Assembly: GCF_029227915.1 (NCBI RefSeq) | Contig: NC_079877.1 | Span: 30,219,851 to 30,283,850 of the forward strand | Origin: Hydractinia symbiolongicarpus | Lineage: Eukaryota > Cnidaria > Hydrozoa > Anthoathecata > Hydractiniidae | Direction of reading: 5' to 3' | Length of the DNA stretch: 64,000 nucleotides | Shown: in pieces, positions 57,492 to 64,000 of the stretch | Numbering within the stretch: the stretch's first letter is position 1 | Layout: each line of letters opens with the position of its first letter | Notes under the pieces: generated by a model | Database searches by the model: none | What the model saw: only the letters and a program-made list of their open reading frames with translations | What the model was told of the DNA's origin: nothing | Translations under genes and position numbers: made by a program

Positions 57492-58661
57492 TTATCTAAA
57501 CAAATACCATATGAAATAACCTGTTGTCATAGCCATCACAAGAGCGATCTTCTCATCTTCGTGTGTAGGAGTTTCATCAGGAGTATCTTTGTGGTAGGGC
57601 ACAGTAATATGCTGATCGGTAATGTGTTTATTAGGAATAGGCACAGTAATATGTTTATCAGGAATCTTTTTATGTGATTCAGCTGTTTTTTCAATCACAT
57701 TGACTTTTCGATTAATCCCAATCGTCAGATCTTCATCCGATATTAAAATCTTGTTGTTGTAACCTACCACCCCTGTTTTAATTTTGAGATTCATGTCACT
57801 AGGTAACATGTAAATGCCTTGTCCAACCGAATAATCAACCTTGCTTGAAGCGTAGTTTAACGTATCCTGATAACGTTTAATGTCCTCCTGAATATCAACT
57901 CTACGGTTAACAATGTCTTCAAGGTTGTTCATAAAAACTCTTTGAGCCGTCAAAGCGCTTGAATCATTACCCAAGATAGAAGAACGGGCTGAGGCTTGCG
58001 AACTAAGAACAAGATAAGCATACGCCCTAACACTGCTCGAAATCCTTACAAGGCCTGTTTTTCTAAAGCCATTAGATTTTTCCACAATCCATCGTGTCAT
58101 GGAGTCGTCTGTGAAATAACTCAAGCCCGGAGTTGGATAGTTTTTACGTCTTTTTTGATATGAGCTGAAAAAGTATTGACCTCTGTATTTCATAGGATTA
58201 GAATCAACGTCATATTCACCACATATTTTTAGAAATTCTTCGTTTGAATAAGGATTGTCATATTGATTAAAACTATCTTCAAAAGGTAGAGGTGTCTGCA
58301 AGCGCTTAATGATTCGTCTAATGTGATAATAGACTTGAAAACGATATACCGATCTGATCATAGATCTACCTTCTTTCAGGTGTTCGGAACTGACTCCACA
58401 AGCACTTGAAGCACACCAAGTGGCAAAATTGAGTTGGGTTTGCCATAATTTAAACGGTTGTTCATTCCAAATTTTTATACGTTATTCGTTTTGATTCAGT
58501 TCGTAATTGGTAAAAATATTAGGAAAGACAGCAGGAAAAGAGCCATTTTCGGAGACAAAAATGGTCTGTTTGTATAGATCCTTCCCATCCAATATCTGAA
58601 GGTCCAGTCCTCCATTTAGCTTATAGGCCGCATTTGAGTAGTATTTGAAAATGCTATCCAT
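57492..58661 (-). pseudogene. Virus-like module protein of unknown function, interrupted by an in-frame TAA
   Basis: Two open stretches in the same frame are split by one TAA at 58,484-58,482. Upstream are 59 codons from ATG at 58,661; downstream 329 residues run to the stop at 57,492. An earlier GTG at 58,685 is unlikely as a eukaryotic start. The downstream part begins with a Trp-, Cys- and Ala-rich stretch (WNEQPFKLWQTQLNFATWC, then ASSACGV), continues with a basic segment (YYHIRRIIKR), has a Lys/His/Pro-rich repetitive stretch near the end (PDKHITVPIPNKHITDQHI) and ends in a hydrophobic segment (ALVMAMTTGYFIWYLF) that may be a membrane anchor. I do not recognise a catalytic motif. It is divergent from the capsid genes, and the first ATGs are 39 bp apart. 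The stop could be a real mutation, a sequence error or a read-through site. Confidence 0.75.
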
Positions 58662-58699
58662 TCTTTTTGATTTAAATAATTCCACTCTCTAATATAAGA
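58662..58699. promoter_or_regulatory. Short divergent intergenic region, probable bidirectional promoter
   Basis: Only 38 bp separate the divergent ATGs at 58,661 (-) and 58,700 (+). It is A+T-rich with TTTAAATAATT and TAATATAAG, TATA-like in the + direction. Promoter function is inferred from layout only. Confidence 0.45.
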
Positions 58700-59260
58700 A
58701 TGTATATCACAATAAATGACGTAAATAGCGAAAAGACAATCTATTTGTATCACCCAATCACCAACCTACATGGTACAAAAGAAGTTGCGATCATGGAGAT
58801 GATTTCGGACAATGTTACATATGAAATCACAGCCCCACTAAAAGTGACCATTGGAAAAGACAAAAAGTTGCTACCGAAAGGAAAATACACCGGCAGGGAG
58901 TTGAACGCATCTTTAGCGGGTGATGTCACATCCACACCATTAATCAAAGACCCTCGAGTAATCAAAACAAATAAGCTAACCAACATAACAGAACTACATT
59001 TCAATCTGAATGAATTGGATAATACATTAAATCTTAAAAATGGTAGATATAGCAACACCATACTCACATATAATATATCTGAGTATGGTGATGTTACACA
59101 TATTGAGCCTAAAAACCCACAATATAAGAAACTAAAGAATGGTTTCCTTCAATCACTTACTTTGAAAATAACCGATCAAAATGGAGATCTGGTAAAAGAT
59201 AGTCTGGGAACAACAGTTGTCCTTCACATAAGAGAGACAGCAGACAATAGGTTTGAATAA
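58700..59260 (+). CDS. Putative minor capsid (penton-like) protein
   Basis: An intact 186-residue frame from ATG to TAA. The protein is beta-rich, with alternating hydrophobic strands and no signal peptide or membrane segment (for example NVTYEITAPLKVTIGKDKK and the C-terminal LTLKITDQNGDLVKDSLGTT). It ends in VVLHIRE. A single jelly-roll penton of ~180-220 residues sits next to the major capsid gene in many Polinton-like and adintovirus-like elements. Size, composition and position immediately before the capsid gene fit that role, but I see no diagnostic motif. A structure prediction would decide. The stop codon overlaps an AATAAA signal. It follows a 38 bp divergent promoter region. Confidence 0.6.
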   Translation: MYITINDVNSEKTIYLYHPITNLHGTKEVAIMEMISDNVTYEITAPLKVTIGKDKKLLPKGKYTGRELNASLAGDVTSTPLIKDPRVIKTNKLTNITELHFNLNELDNTLNLKNGRYSNTILTYNISEYGDVTHIEPKNPQYKKLKNGFLQSLTLKITDQNGDLVKDSLGTTVVLHIRETADNRFE

Positions 59261-59261
59261 A
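59256..59261 (+). promoter_or_regulatory. AATAAA overlapping the stop codon
   Basis: GAATAAAAG supplies both the TAA stop of the preceding gene and a canonical polyadenylation hexamer. Further AATAAA words follow at about 59,308-59,318. Confidence 0.5.
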
Positions 59262-59331
59262 AGGTCATAGGTCTAATGAAGTATACGCTAACTGAGATAA
59301 AAGTAAAAATAAAATAAAAGTAATAACAAAC

Positions 59332-60652
59332 ATGGAATACGGAAAAAGGTTAAATCCTGAACGTTCTCTTAGAACTGCTCATGGTGTAAAAGGATCACAC
59401 CAAAAAGTAATTGTGACACACAATCCAAGTGACATTGATCAAAACCAGTTGCTTTTGATTAGGTTTCCTAATTTAGGTAGCGATGATGTTATTGTTCCAG
59501 GTACTTCAAAACTAAGTTTCGACGTTGAACTCGAGTCAAAAGCCGACACGAAAAGAACATTGGTCTCTAATATTGGAAGAGCGATTGTAAAAAAGTTGGC
59601 CATCAAGTTTGAGGGTACGGAGATTTTGAGCATTGATGACTTTGATCTTTTCGGATGCTACAGAGATTTATGGCTAACCAAGTATGAAAAGAGAAATGCA
59701 ATCAGACAAGGCATCATATCCAATGATGGGTGTACGAAAAACTGTATGAAATTGAGGGTAAGCGCTTCGGATAAAGACGCATCCGATGTCTCAGACAAAG
59801 CCATTGCTGATGCATACAAAAACAAGTTCACCATACAACTAGATTTTGAAATGTTAGATAGCACGATTCCATATTATCAAGCTGGATTAGGGAATAGGTT
59901 ATTTTATGAGATCACATTCAATAATTATGACAGGGTTGTATTATCAACTCCAACCAAACCTTCCGGTTCTGCCACGGCACCAGCACCGGACGCTAAATAC
60001 AAAATAACTAACATATCTCTCGAATATGAGATTGTGACACAACCAACCTTAGCCAGATTCATTTTAAATGAATACGAAAACATGGCTTTACTTATACGAT
60101 AGGTTTTTGAGACATAGACAAATTAGAGTGGATAAGTCGGACACAACGTGGAACTGGTCATTCAATACACCTTGTAAATCTTTGAAGGGTATATTGGTTT
60201 TGTTTGAAGACGAACAAGCCTACAAACGAGATACCGGTAAGTTCTACAATCCGAAAATTAAAAAGGTATCCGCCATAGTAGAGGGTAAGCCTAACCAACT
60301 TTTTGCTCAAGGTATGCAGCCGTTTGAACATTACAATGAAATTTGTAAGTATTTTGCCGAGGGTAAACCAAAGGATGTCAATGCCAGCGAAATCAAAAAA
60401 CATCTGCAATTACATGATGTAAAAGTCTCCGATTACTTAACTAACAAATATGCTCTATGGTTAGATTTCAGAACCATAGGTGAAAACTCCCTGCATGGGA
60501 CCGGTCGACGGATTGAAAATGCAAGTGAGGGAATCACCCTACAAATTGAAAAGACAGCAGAAACCGCAGGATCCTTAAACGCCTATATATATCTAATCAT
60601 GGACGCTCAACTAAACATTCAAAACGGTGAAATTATGGATGTACTTTATTAA
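59332..60652 (+). pseudogene. Putative double-jelly-roll major capsid protein, frame break near 60,09x
   Basis: Two overlapping frames cover one gene. The first runs from ATG 59,332 to TAG 60,100-60,102 (256 residues). The second is in the +1 frame, open across 60,068 and ending at 60,652. Neither alone is a convincing complete capsid protein; together they span ~440 codons, in the lower range of capsid proteins of Polinton-like viruses and virophages. Sequence is beta-rich, soluble and without a membrane segment. The N-terminal part with GSHQKVIVTHNPSDIDQNQL and the C-terminal part with HGTGRRIENASEG look familiar from virus-like elements of cnidarians, a recollection I cannot verify. Position between the putative penton and the ATPase supports the call. 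The break is an indel, a sequence error or, less likely, a programmed +1 shift (the codons before the stop are TTA CTT ATA CGA). The ATG at 60,068 lies inside the overlap and is probably not a real start. Confidence 0.65.
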
Positions 60653-60658
60653 GATAGA

Positions 60659-61270
60659 ATGGCGAAAAACACACTTTACATGAAAGAGCCCCACACAGCA
60701 TTATTCGTTGGTCCTACGGGATGCGGAAAATCCAAACGTGTTGTAAAATTATTAGAGAATGAATACTTTGATCACTTCGATTTAATCGTGATTATATGCC
60801 CAACATTAAGATGGAATAAAACATATAGGGACCGAAAATGGTTTTGGAACGACAGATATGTGATTCTAATTGAGCCGGGAGGTATTTTATATGAATGGAT
60901 TCGAAAGATGACGGATTTCTGTGCCGGATACAAAACCTTATTTCTGATCGACAATATCATCGCAGATGAGAAACTAGACAAAAAGAGACAGCCATTGCTA
61001 GAGTTGGCCATTAGCGGACGACATCGAAACCACACTATGTGGCTACTTACACAATCATACACCGCTATACCAAAAAATTTGCGAAGGCAAGCTAAAATGT
61101 TATATGTGTGGTATCCAAAAGACAGACAAGATCTCGCAACTATTCATGAAGAGAATGATGTCATTGAATCACGATCAGAGATACAGACGGTTAAGGAAAG
61201 GCTAAAAGATGGCAAATACACACATTTAGTCATGAGAATGGAACATCCAAGAACTTACGTGATTTGCTAG
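60659..61270 (+). CDS. A32-like (FtsK/HerA superfamily) DNA-packaging ATPase
   Basis: Intact 203-residue protein starting 6 bp after the capsid gene stop. Walker A GPTGCGKS is at residues 18-25, preceded by a beta strand (TALFV). Walker B LFLIDN is at 94-99 with D98. A downstream GRHRNH (120-125) may hold the arginine finger, and LLTQSY (129-134) matches the Q-S/T motif typical of A32-like ATPases. These enzymes pump viral DNA into preformed capsids and are a hallmark of Polintons, virophages, poxviruses and relatives. The protein is at the short end for the family. The residue after the Walker B Asp is Asn where many relatives have a second acidic residue. Apart from the putative penton and the gene at 61,501 it is the only unbroken gene of the module, which may mean selection or chance. 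Confidence 0.88.
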   Translation: MAKNTLYMKEPHTALFVGPTGCGKSKRVVKLLENEYFDHFDLIVIICPTLRWNKTYRDRKWFWNDRYVILIEPGGILYEWIRKMTDFCAGYKTLFLIDNIIADEKLDKKRQPLLELAISGRHRNHTMWLLTQSYTAIPKNLRRQAKMLYVWYPKDRQDLATIHEENDVIESRSEIQTVKERLKDGKYTHLVMRMEHPRTYVIC

Positions 61271-61281
61271 ATTTGACGTTT

Positions 61282-61308
61282 TTTTGTTACAAGACTCTTG
61301 TAACAAAA
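61282..61308 (+). terminator. 12 bp perfect hairpin downstream of the ATPase gene
   Basis: TTTTGTTACAAG and CTTGTAACAAAA are perfect complements around a 3 nt loop (ACT). It lies 12 bp after the ATPase stop, in the position of a transcript-end signal. The core GTTACAAG / CTTGTAAC is nearly shared with the hairpin at 63,199. Confidence 0.65.
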
Positions 61309-61336
61309 GTATAAGAAGAATCTAACAGATCTACAG

Positions 61337-61422
61337 GACTCCTATAGATTTCTTGAAATCTCCTATAAGACTCCTATAGATTTCTTGAAATCTCCTATAA
61401 GACTCCTATAAGACTCCTATAA
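61337..61422. repeat. Tandem repeats 32 + 32 + 11 + 11 bp with internal palindrome
   Basis: A 32 bp unit starting GACTCCTATAGATTTCTTGA occurs twice with no change (61,337-61,368; 61,369-61,400). It is followed by two copies of its 11 bp ends, GACTCCTATAA (61,401-61,411; 61,412-61,422). Each 32 bp unit contains the palindrome GATTTCTTGAAATC. A related AGATTTTTAGAAATCT hairpin follows at 61,449. The 230 bp between the ATPase and the next gene has no coding potential. Promoter or origin function is possible but not shown. Confidence 0.85.
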
Positions 61423-61500
61423 GACTACTGTACAGCAAATTACAGCAGATTTTTAGAAATCTACAAGAAGATATAAGAAGATTATAACAGATCTAACAAA

Positions 61501-62130
61501 ATGATAGAATATATCAGTTTCATAATAGTATTACTAGTACTAGTAGTACTACTAGTAGTACTTAGCTTTTTTTGTGTTAAAAAATACCTATCGCTATTGA
61601 AAATGGCTGAAACGGCAATTGATAACTTAACTGCTATTCCGGGTCCTCCATCCGAGGATGGTAAGAGACAAAAATTGCTGGAGTGTGTGTTAACCGGAAA
61701 TAGCAAGCTATACCTGGGTAAAATGTATACGGAAGATCAAATTCAAAAGCTCAAAGATGATGAGGTAAAGAAACTATTTGGTATATATGAAGCTAAACTA
61801 TCAGGTCAAATGGTAAAGTCCTTGGGACAATCAATCATTCACATGTATTCCATGGGAGCTTGTACAGTCTTGGGAATAAACAATCAAGGCGCATTGAGCA
61901 ATGACCTGGAAAATGACCCCTTCTTAAACTCTGCCCTTCAGAGATTCACATGTGACTTATATCATAAATTCGGCTCATTGTTAGCACCACTCAGTGTTGA
62001 TCTCATTACGTGTAGGCATTACATCGCTGGAAGAAATTTAAACGCAAATAATAATATAAAAACAACAGATAATAAAGAAGTCAGAGGAACAGACTCAGAC
62101 TCCTATTCAGGTGACAACGAAGAACCCTAA
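61501..62130 (+). CDS. Membrane-anchored protein of unknown function
   Basis: A 209-residue frame from ATG to TAA. The N terminus is a strong hydrophobic helix (residues ~4-26, YISFIIVLLVLVVLLVVLSF), with almost no residues before it, then KK: a signal-anchor topology. It is encoded by a low-complexity CTAGTA/GTACTA run. The middle (TEDQIQKLKDDEVKKLF, then YEAKLSGQMVKSLGQSIIHM) is helical. A conserved-looking stretch with ENDPFLNSALQRFTCDLYHK contains Cys and aromatic residues. The tail after ~180 is polar and Asn/Asp-rich, so the true C terminus may differ: another frame opens at 62,060 and looks more protein-like beyond 62,110. I recognise it only as a protein type found beside such capsid genes. 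It could be a virion membrane protein. Confidence 0.7.
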   Translation: MIEYISFIIVLLVLVVLLVVLSFFCVKKYLSLLKMAETAIDNLTAIPGPPSEDGKRQKLLECVLTGNSKLYLGKMYTEDQIQKLKDDEVKKLFGIYEAKLSGQMVKSLGQSIIHMYSMGACTVLGINNQGALSNDLENDPFLNSALQRFTCDLYHKFGSLLAPLSVDLITCRHYIAGRNLNANNNIKTTDNKEVRGTDSDSYSGDNEEP

Positions 62131-62462
62131 AAAGGTTGAAGCGGGTAAGAGGTTGGCGGAATACAACCGTAAAATGCGGGAAGAATATAAAAAAAGCGGC
62201 CATGGCACAAACACAGCCGACGCCTCAGACACAGCCGACTCAGAAAGACAATGCCGAAGAGGCAGAACCTACCATCGTCCCAAATGAAAAGCCTATGAAC
62301 TACGCTATAGGGGGAATAATAGCCATCGGTTTGATTGGTGGATTTGCTTATTTTGTGTATAAACAGAAAGACAATGTACTATTTGCTATAACTGGGCCGA
62401 AGGGTACCCCACCACAAAAATCCAAAACACCTGTGAGAATAAGTAAACTTGAAATGGAATAA
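62060..62462 (+). pseudogene. Small Lys/Glu-rich plus transmembrane protein, split over two frames
   Basis: One frame, open 62,060-62,284 without a usable ATG, encodes a charged helix (TTKNPKKVEAGKRLAEYNRK, 62,113 onward). A second frame, with ATG at 62,202 and stop 62,460-62,462, encodes a Gln/Pro/Thr-rich linker, a transmembrane helix (YAIGGIIAIGLIGGFAYFVY) and a basic tail. The frames change at a run of seven A (62,189-62,195). Because the charged frame has no start and overlaps the end of the preceding gene, either it is fused to that gene by another shift (near the A-run at 62,129) or its start is lost. The TTG at 62,136 is not a credible start. If only the ATG at 62,202 is used, the product is 86 residues. 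Function unknown. Confidence 0.55.
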
Positions 62463-62463
62463 A
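62458..62463 (+). promoter_or_regulatory. AATAAA overlapping the stop codon
   Basis: GGAATAAAGG combines the TAA stop of the preceding small gene with a polyadenylation hexamer, the same arrangement as at 59,256. Confidence 0.5.
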
Positions 62464-62506
62464 GGGATAATATAGCGATATTATAATCTCACAGTATAGA
62501 AATAAC

Positions 62507-62734
62507 ATGGACAAGAAAAGTATAATTAACGATATATATAAAGCATCAGTCGTCTGCGTTTTCGCTGTAAGCTATTCAATGCTAGGAAAAAAGGTGTAAA
62601 AAATGTCACCACCCTCAATTCAAAAGTTTGACTTGGAAGATACCGGAAAGCTAGTCGCCATCGTCGCCGCTAGTGAAATGTCAAGGGAACACTTAATTAA
62701 GCAAAAGATTATACCTGAAACTATAAATATCTAA
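62507..62734 (+). pseudogene. Small membrane protein interrupted by an in-frame TAA
   Basis: ATG 62,507 opens 30 codons (MDKKSIINDIYK, then a hydrophobic stretch VVCVFAVSYSML) to TAA at 62,597-62,599. The same frame then continues for 44 more codons from AAA ATG (62,603) to TAA 62,732-62,734. The continuation has a second hydrophobic helix (KLVAIVAASEM) and ends two bases before the next ATG. Same frame, tight spacing and complementary content suggest one ~75-codon gene with a nonsense codon; two tiny overlapping genes are the alternative. Function unknown. Confidence 0.6.
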
Positions 62735-62736
62735 AC

Positions 62737-63166
62737 ATGGCTTTAATTGCAATAATGTTGGGAGGGGCCTTAGCCAATGCTTTGGCTTTTACAGGCTCAA
62801 GCTATCTCTTTTTCAAGCTTATCAAAAGACAGAATTGATAAGGAAAGAAAGCGTCATGATCTAGCCATAGAACAGCTGCAAAAAGCTCAGGTTTTGTGGC
62901 AACGTAAAAGTCAAGAGAGAGTAGACTTTATCAATAAGCAGCTCAGACTTGAAAAGAAGGCCGAAGGAAAATTCATAGAGCTAAAGGATGCAATGCGTGA
63001 ATATAAAAAAGTGTTTGGAGATAGATCAATTCTTACGGATCTACCGCGGGAACCTGTATTGAGCGACTTTTATACACCTAGTAAGGATCAACATGAAAGG
63101 GAATTGGCCTTTCTCGCGCTAAGTATGATCGGTGTCGGTGGTGCTGTGTGGTATTTCGAAAGATAG
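62737..63166 (+). pseudogene. Coiled-coil protein with hydrophobic ends, frame break at a T-run
   Basis: The credible start is ATG 62,737, whose frame encodes a hydrophobic N terminus (ALIAIMLGGALANALAF) and stops at 62,836-62,838. The +1 frame continues from about 62,814 to TAG 63,164-63,166. The frames meet at a T5 run (62,809-62,813). The body is charged and helical (RKRHDLAIEQLQKAQVLWQR, FINKQLRLEKKAEGKFIEL), then PREPVLSDFYTPSKD, and the C terminus is hydrophobic (FLALSMIGVGGAVWYF). In all ~142 codons with a membrane segment at each end. The ATG at 62,777 in the second frame falls inside the hydrophobic region and is probably not used. Likely a small virion or membrane protein; function unknown. 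Confidence 0.6.
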
Positions 63167-63198
63167 TACTCCTAGTACTCCTAGTACTACCGGTACTC

Positions 63199-63223
63199 TA
63201 TGTTACATGATGCATGTAACATA
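63199..63223. terminator. 11 bp perfect hairpin between convergent genes
   Basis: TATGTTACATG and CATGTAACATA flank a 3 nt loop (ATG). It sits in the middle of the 73 bp between the convergent stops at 63,166 and 63,240, so it could end transcripts from both sides. AGTACTCCT direct repeats precede it (63,168-63,185). Confidence 0.65.
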
Positions 63224-63239
63224 TAATCTATACAAGGAT

Positions 63240-64000
63240 CTAACGCTTTGTCACGAAATAGGTGTATATCAGATCTCCGATTCCAACTATCAAAGCCCAC
63301 AAATTTTGACTCAACCAACCAACCGCTTCTTTCGCTCTATTGAGTATCCACGATACTATTGATCCCATTATTTCGGGTAGGGTTGCAGCCGCCAACCCGG
63401 CCAACCTTCCCAAGAGAGATCCCAACGCATTCAACTTGTTTTTTATCCAGGACCGGAGGTCCTTTGCACCACCTTCGGTTGTACAACCCTTTTCATGATT
63501 TTGTGCGTTACCGGTGGATGACCCCCCACCCCCAGGCGTCAAAGTTTCTACGAGAAGGCCGATAACCATACCAAATGCCGTTAGTACACTGACAACAGTG
63601 ATACCCTGCTCACGGAATAGTGTTCGTATCTTCTCACCCAATGTTGTATCTTTGTCAAGGAGTTTAGTAATCGTCTCCTTGATGCTTGTTATTTGACTTT
63701 TAAGTTTACCTTTGAGAATATCAATAATCTCTTGCCGACCTTTCAACTCATTTTGCAAACCTTCCAACCTTTCGCTTCATTTTGTTGTTCCTCGGTCATA
63801 TTTGGTGTGTTTTTCATCTCTTCCAACTTGTTTTTTTCTCTGTCAATATGCTGTTCGAGCTGAACCTTTTTTGCAACTTCATCCTGAAGAATTCCTCTTA
63901 TGTTTCTCAATGATCTATCCAATCCTAGCAATTCACGCATAGGATATTCAAATAGATCACCGGTCTGGGTTGCTTCATGGTCTACAGATTGTTTTTTGAC
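63240..64000 (-). pseudogene. Coiled-coil membrane protein, partial at right edge, frame break near 63,77x
   Basis: The first frame is open from the window edge (64,000) to TGA at 63,743. An internal Met lies at 63,940, but the frame continues upstream of it, so the start is outside. It encodes a long charged coiled coil (KKVQLEQHIDREKNKLEEM). A second frame, open from at least 63,767 to the stop at 63,240, continues the helix (MEGLQNELKGRQEIIDILKG), then TLGEKIRTLFREQG, a membrane helix (~55-76 of that frame), a glycine-rich linker (PGGGGSSTG), an amphipathic region, and a second hydrophobic helix near the C terminus (LWALIVGIGDLIYTYFV). The frames change between about 63,767 and 63,780. I recall similar proteins beside such capsid genes in cnidarian genomes; function unknown, possibly a virion membrane component. 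Confidence 0.65.

Noticed and set aside
58662-58685. GTG at 58,685 as start of the leftward gene
   Set aside because: Eukaryotic and viral genes of this type start with ATG; the ATG at 58,661 in the same frame is preferred.
62136-62201. TTG at 62,136 as start of the small membrane protein
   Set aside because: Not a credible start, and the 22 residues it adds look random compared with the charged helix in the overlapping frame.
62516-62530. AAAAGTATAATTAAC shared between a viral gene and the array spacer
   Set aside because: A single A+T-rich 15-mer match between ~1 kb of array consensus and 7 kb of other sequence is plausible by chance; neighbouring bases do not match.
58750-63942. Opposite-strand and out-of-frame ORFs at 58,750-59,067, 59,439-59,864, 60,158-60,409, 60,772-61,062, 61,482-61,706, 63,359-63,942 (+) and similar
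   Set aside because: They are shadows of the better supported genes on the other strand or frame, with low-complexity products.
56937-64000. Family B polymerase, retroviral-type integrase or adenain-like protease of a Polinton
   Set aside because: Searched by eye in all frames; no recognisable motif. They may lie outside the window.

Overview
The window has two unlike parts. Positions 1 to about 56,936 are one head-to-tail satellite-like array of a ~1,060 bp unit, all on the + strand. The unit carries two 82-nt type II tRNA-Leu genes, called here position A and position B. Counted by eye there are 110 tRNA-Leu loci: 71 with anticodon AAG, 33 with TAG, one each with TAT and TTG, and four truncated or lacking the anticodon arm. 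The array already runs at position 1, so its true size is unknown. The tRNAs have no encoded CCA and carry consensus-like internal Pol III A and B boxes, and AATAAA signals occur in the right-hand part. All of this points to a eukaryotic nuclear genome.

The array is mosaic. In some blocks (1-9,950; 16,945-28,088) both positions are AAG; in others (10,460-16,434; 28,600-56,701) position A is mostly TAG and B is AAG. Higher-order repeats are visible: a 2,036 bp dimer, a 2,119 bp dimer, a 1,526 bp three-tRNA unit, and a 1.86 kb block duplicated 7,157 bp apart. Single-tRNA units of 592 bp and extra-tRNA units with 467 bp spacing are the deletion and duplication products expected from unequal exchange inside the tRNA bodies. 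No protein gene is supported in the array; the short ORFs there run through the tRNAs and spacers.

At 56,936 the array stops inside a spacer. After ~550 bp of non-coding sequence (a ~71 bp direct repeat, a C-rich tract able to form G-quadruplexes on the - strand, and a three-block inverted repeat), a compact virus-like gene module runs to the right edge. It holds a putative minor capsid protein, a putative double-jelly-roll major capsid protein, an A32-like packaging ATPase, and several small membrane or coiled-coil proteins of unknown function. This order recalls the morphogenesis module of Polinton/Maverick, adintovirus or Polinton-like virus elements. No polymerase, integrase or protease is recognisable here; they may lie beyond 64,000. 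The small proteins resemble, from memory and unchecked, 'uncharacterized' proteins of cnidarian genomes, so a coral, anemone or hydrozoan host is my best guess.

Six gene loci in the module carry a break (two in-frame TAA codons, at least four frame changes) and three read through intact. The copy is therefore either recently decayed or affected by residual sequence error. Two intergenic hairpins with a common core lie at gene 3' ends and may be transcript-end signals. The open question of the window is why a very large, block-structured tRNA-Leu(AAG/UAG) array abuts a viral element.
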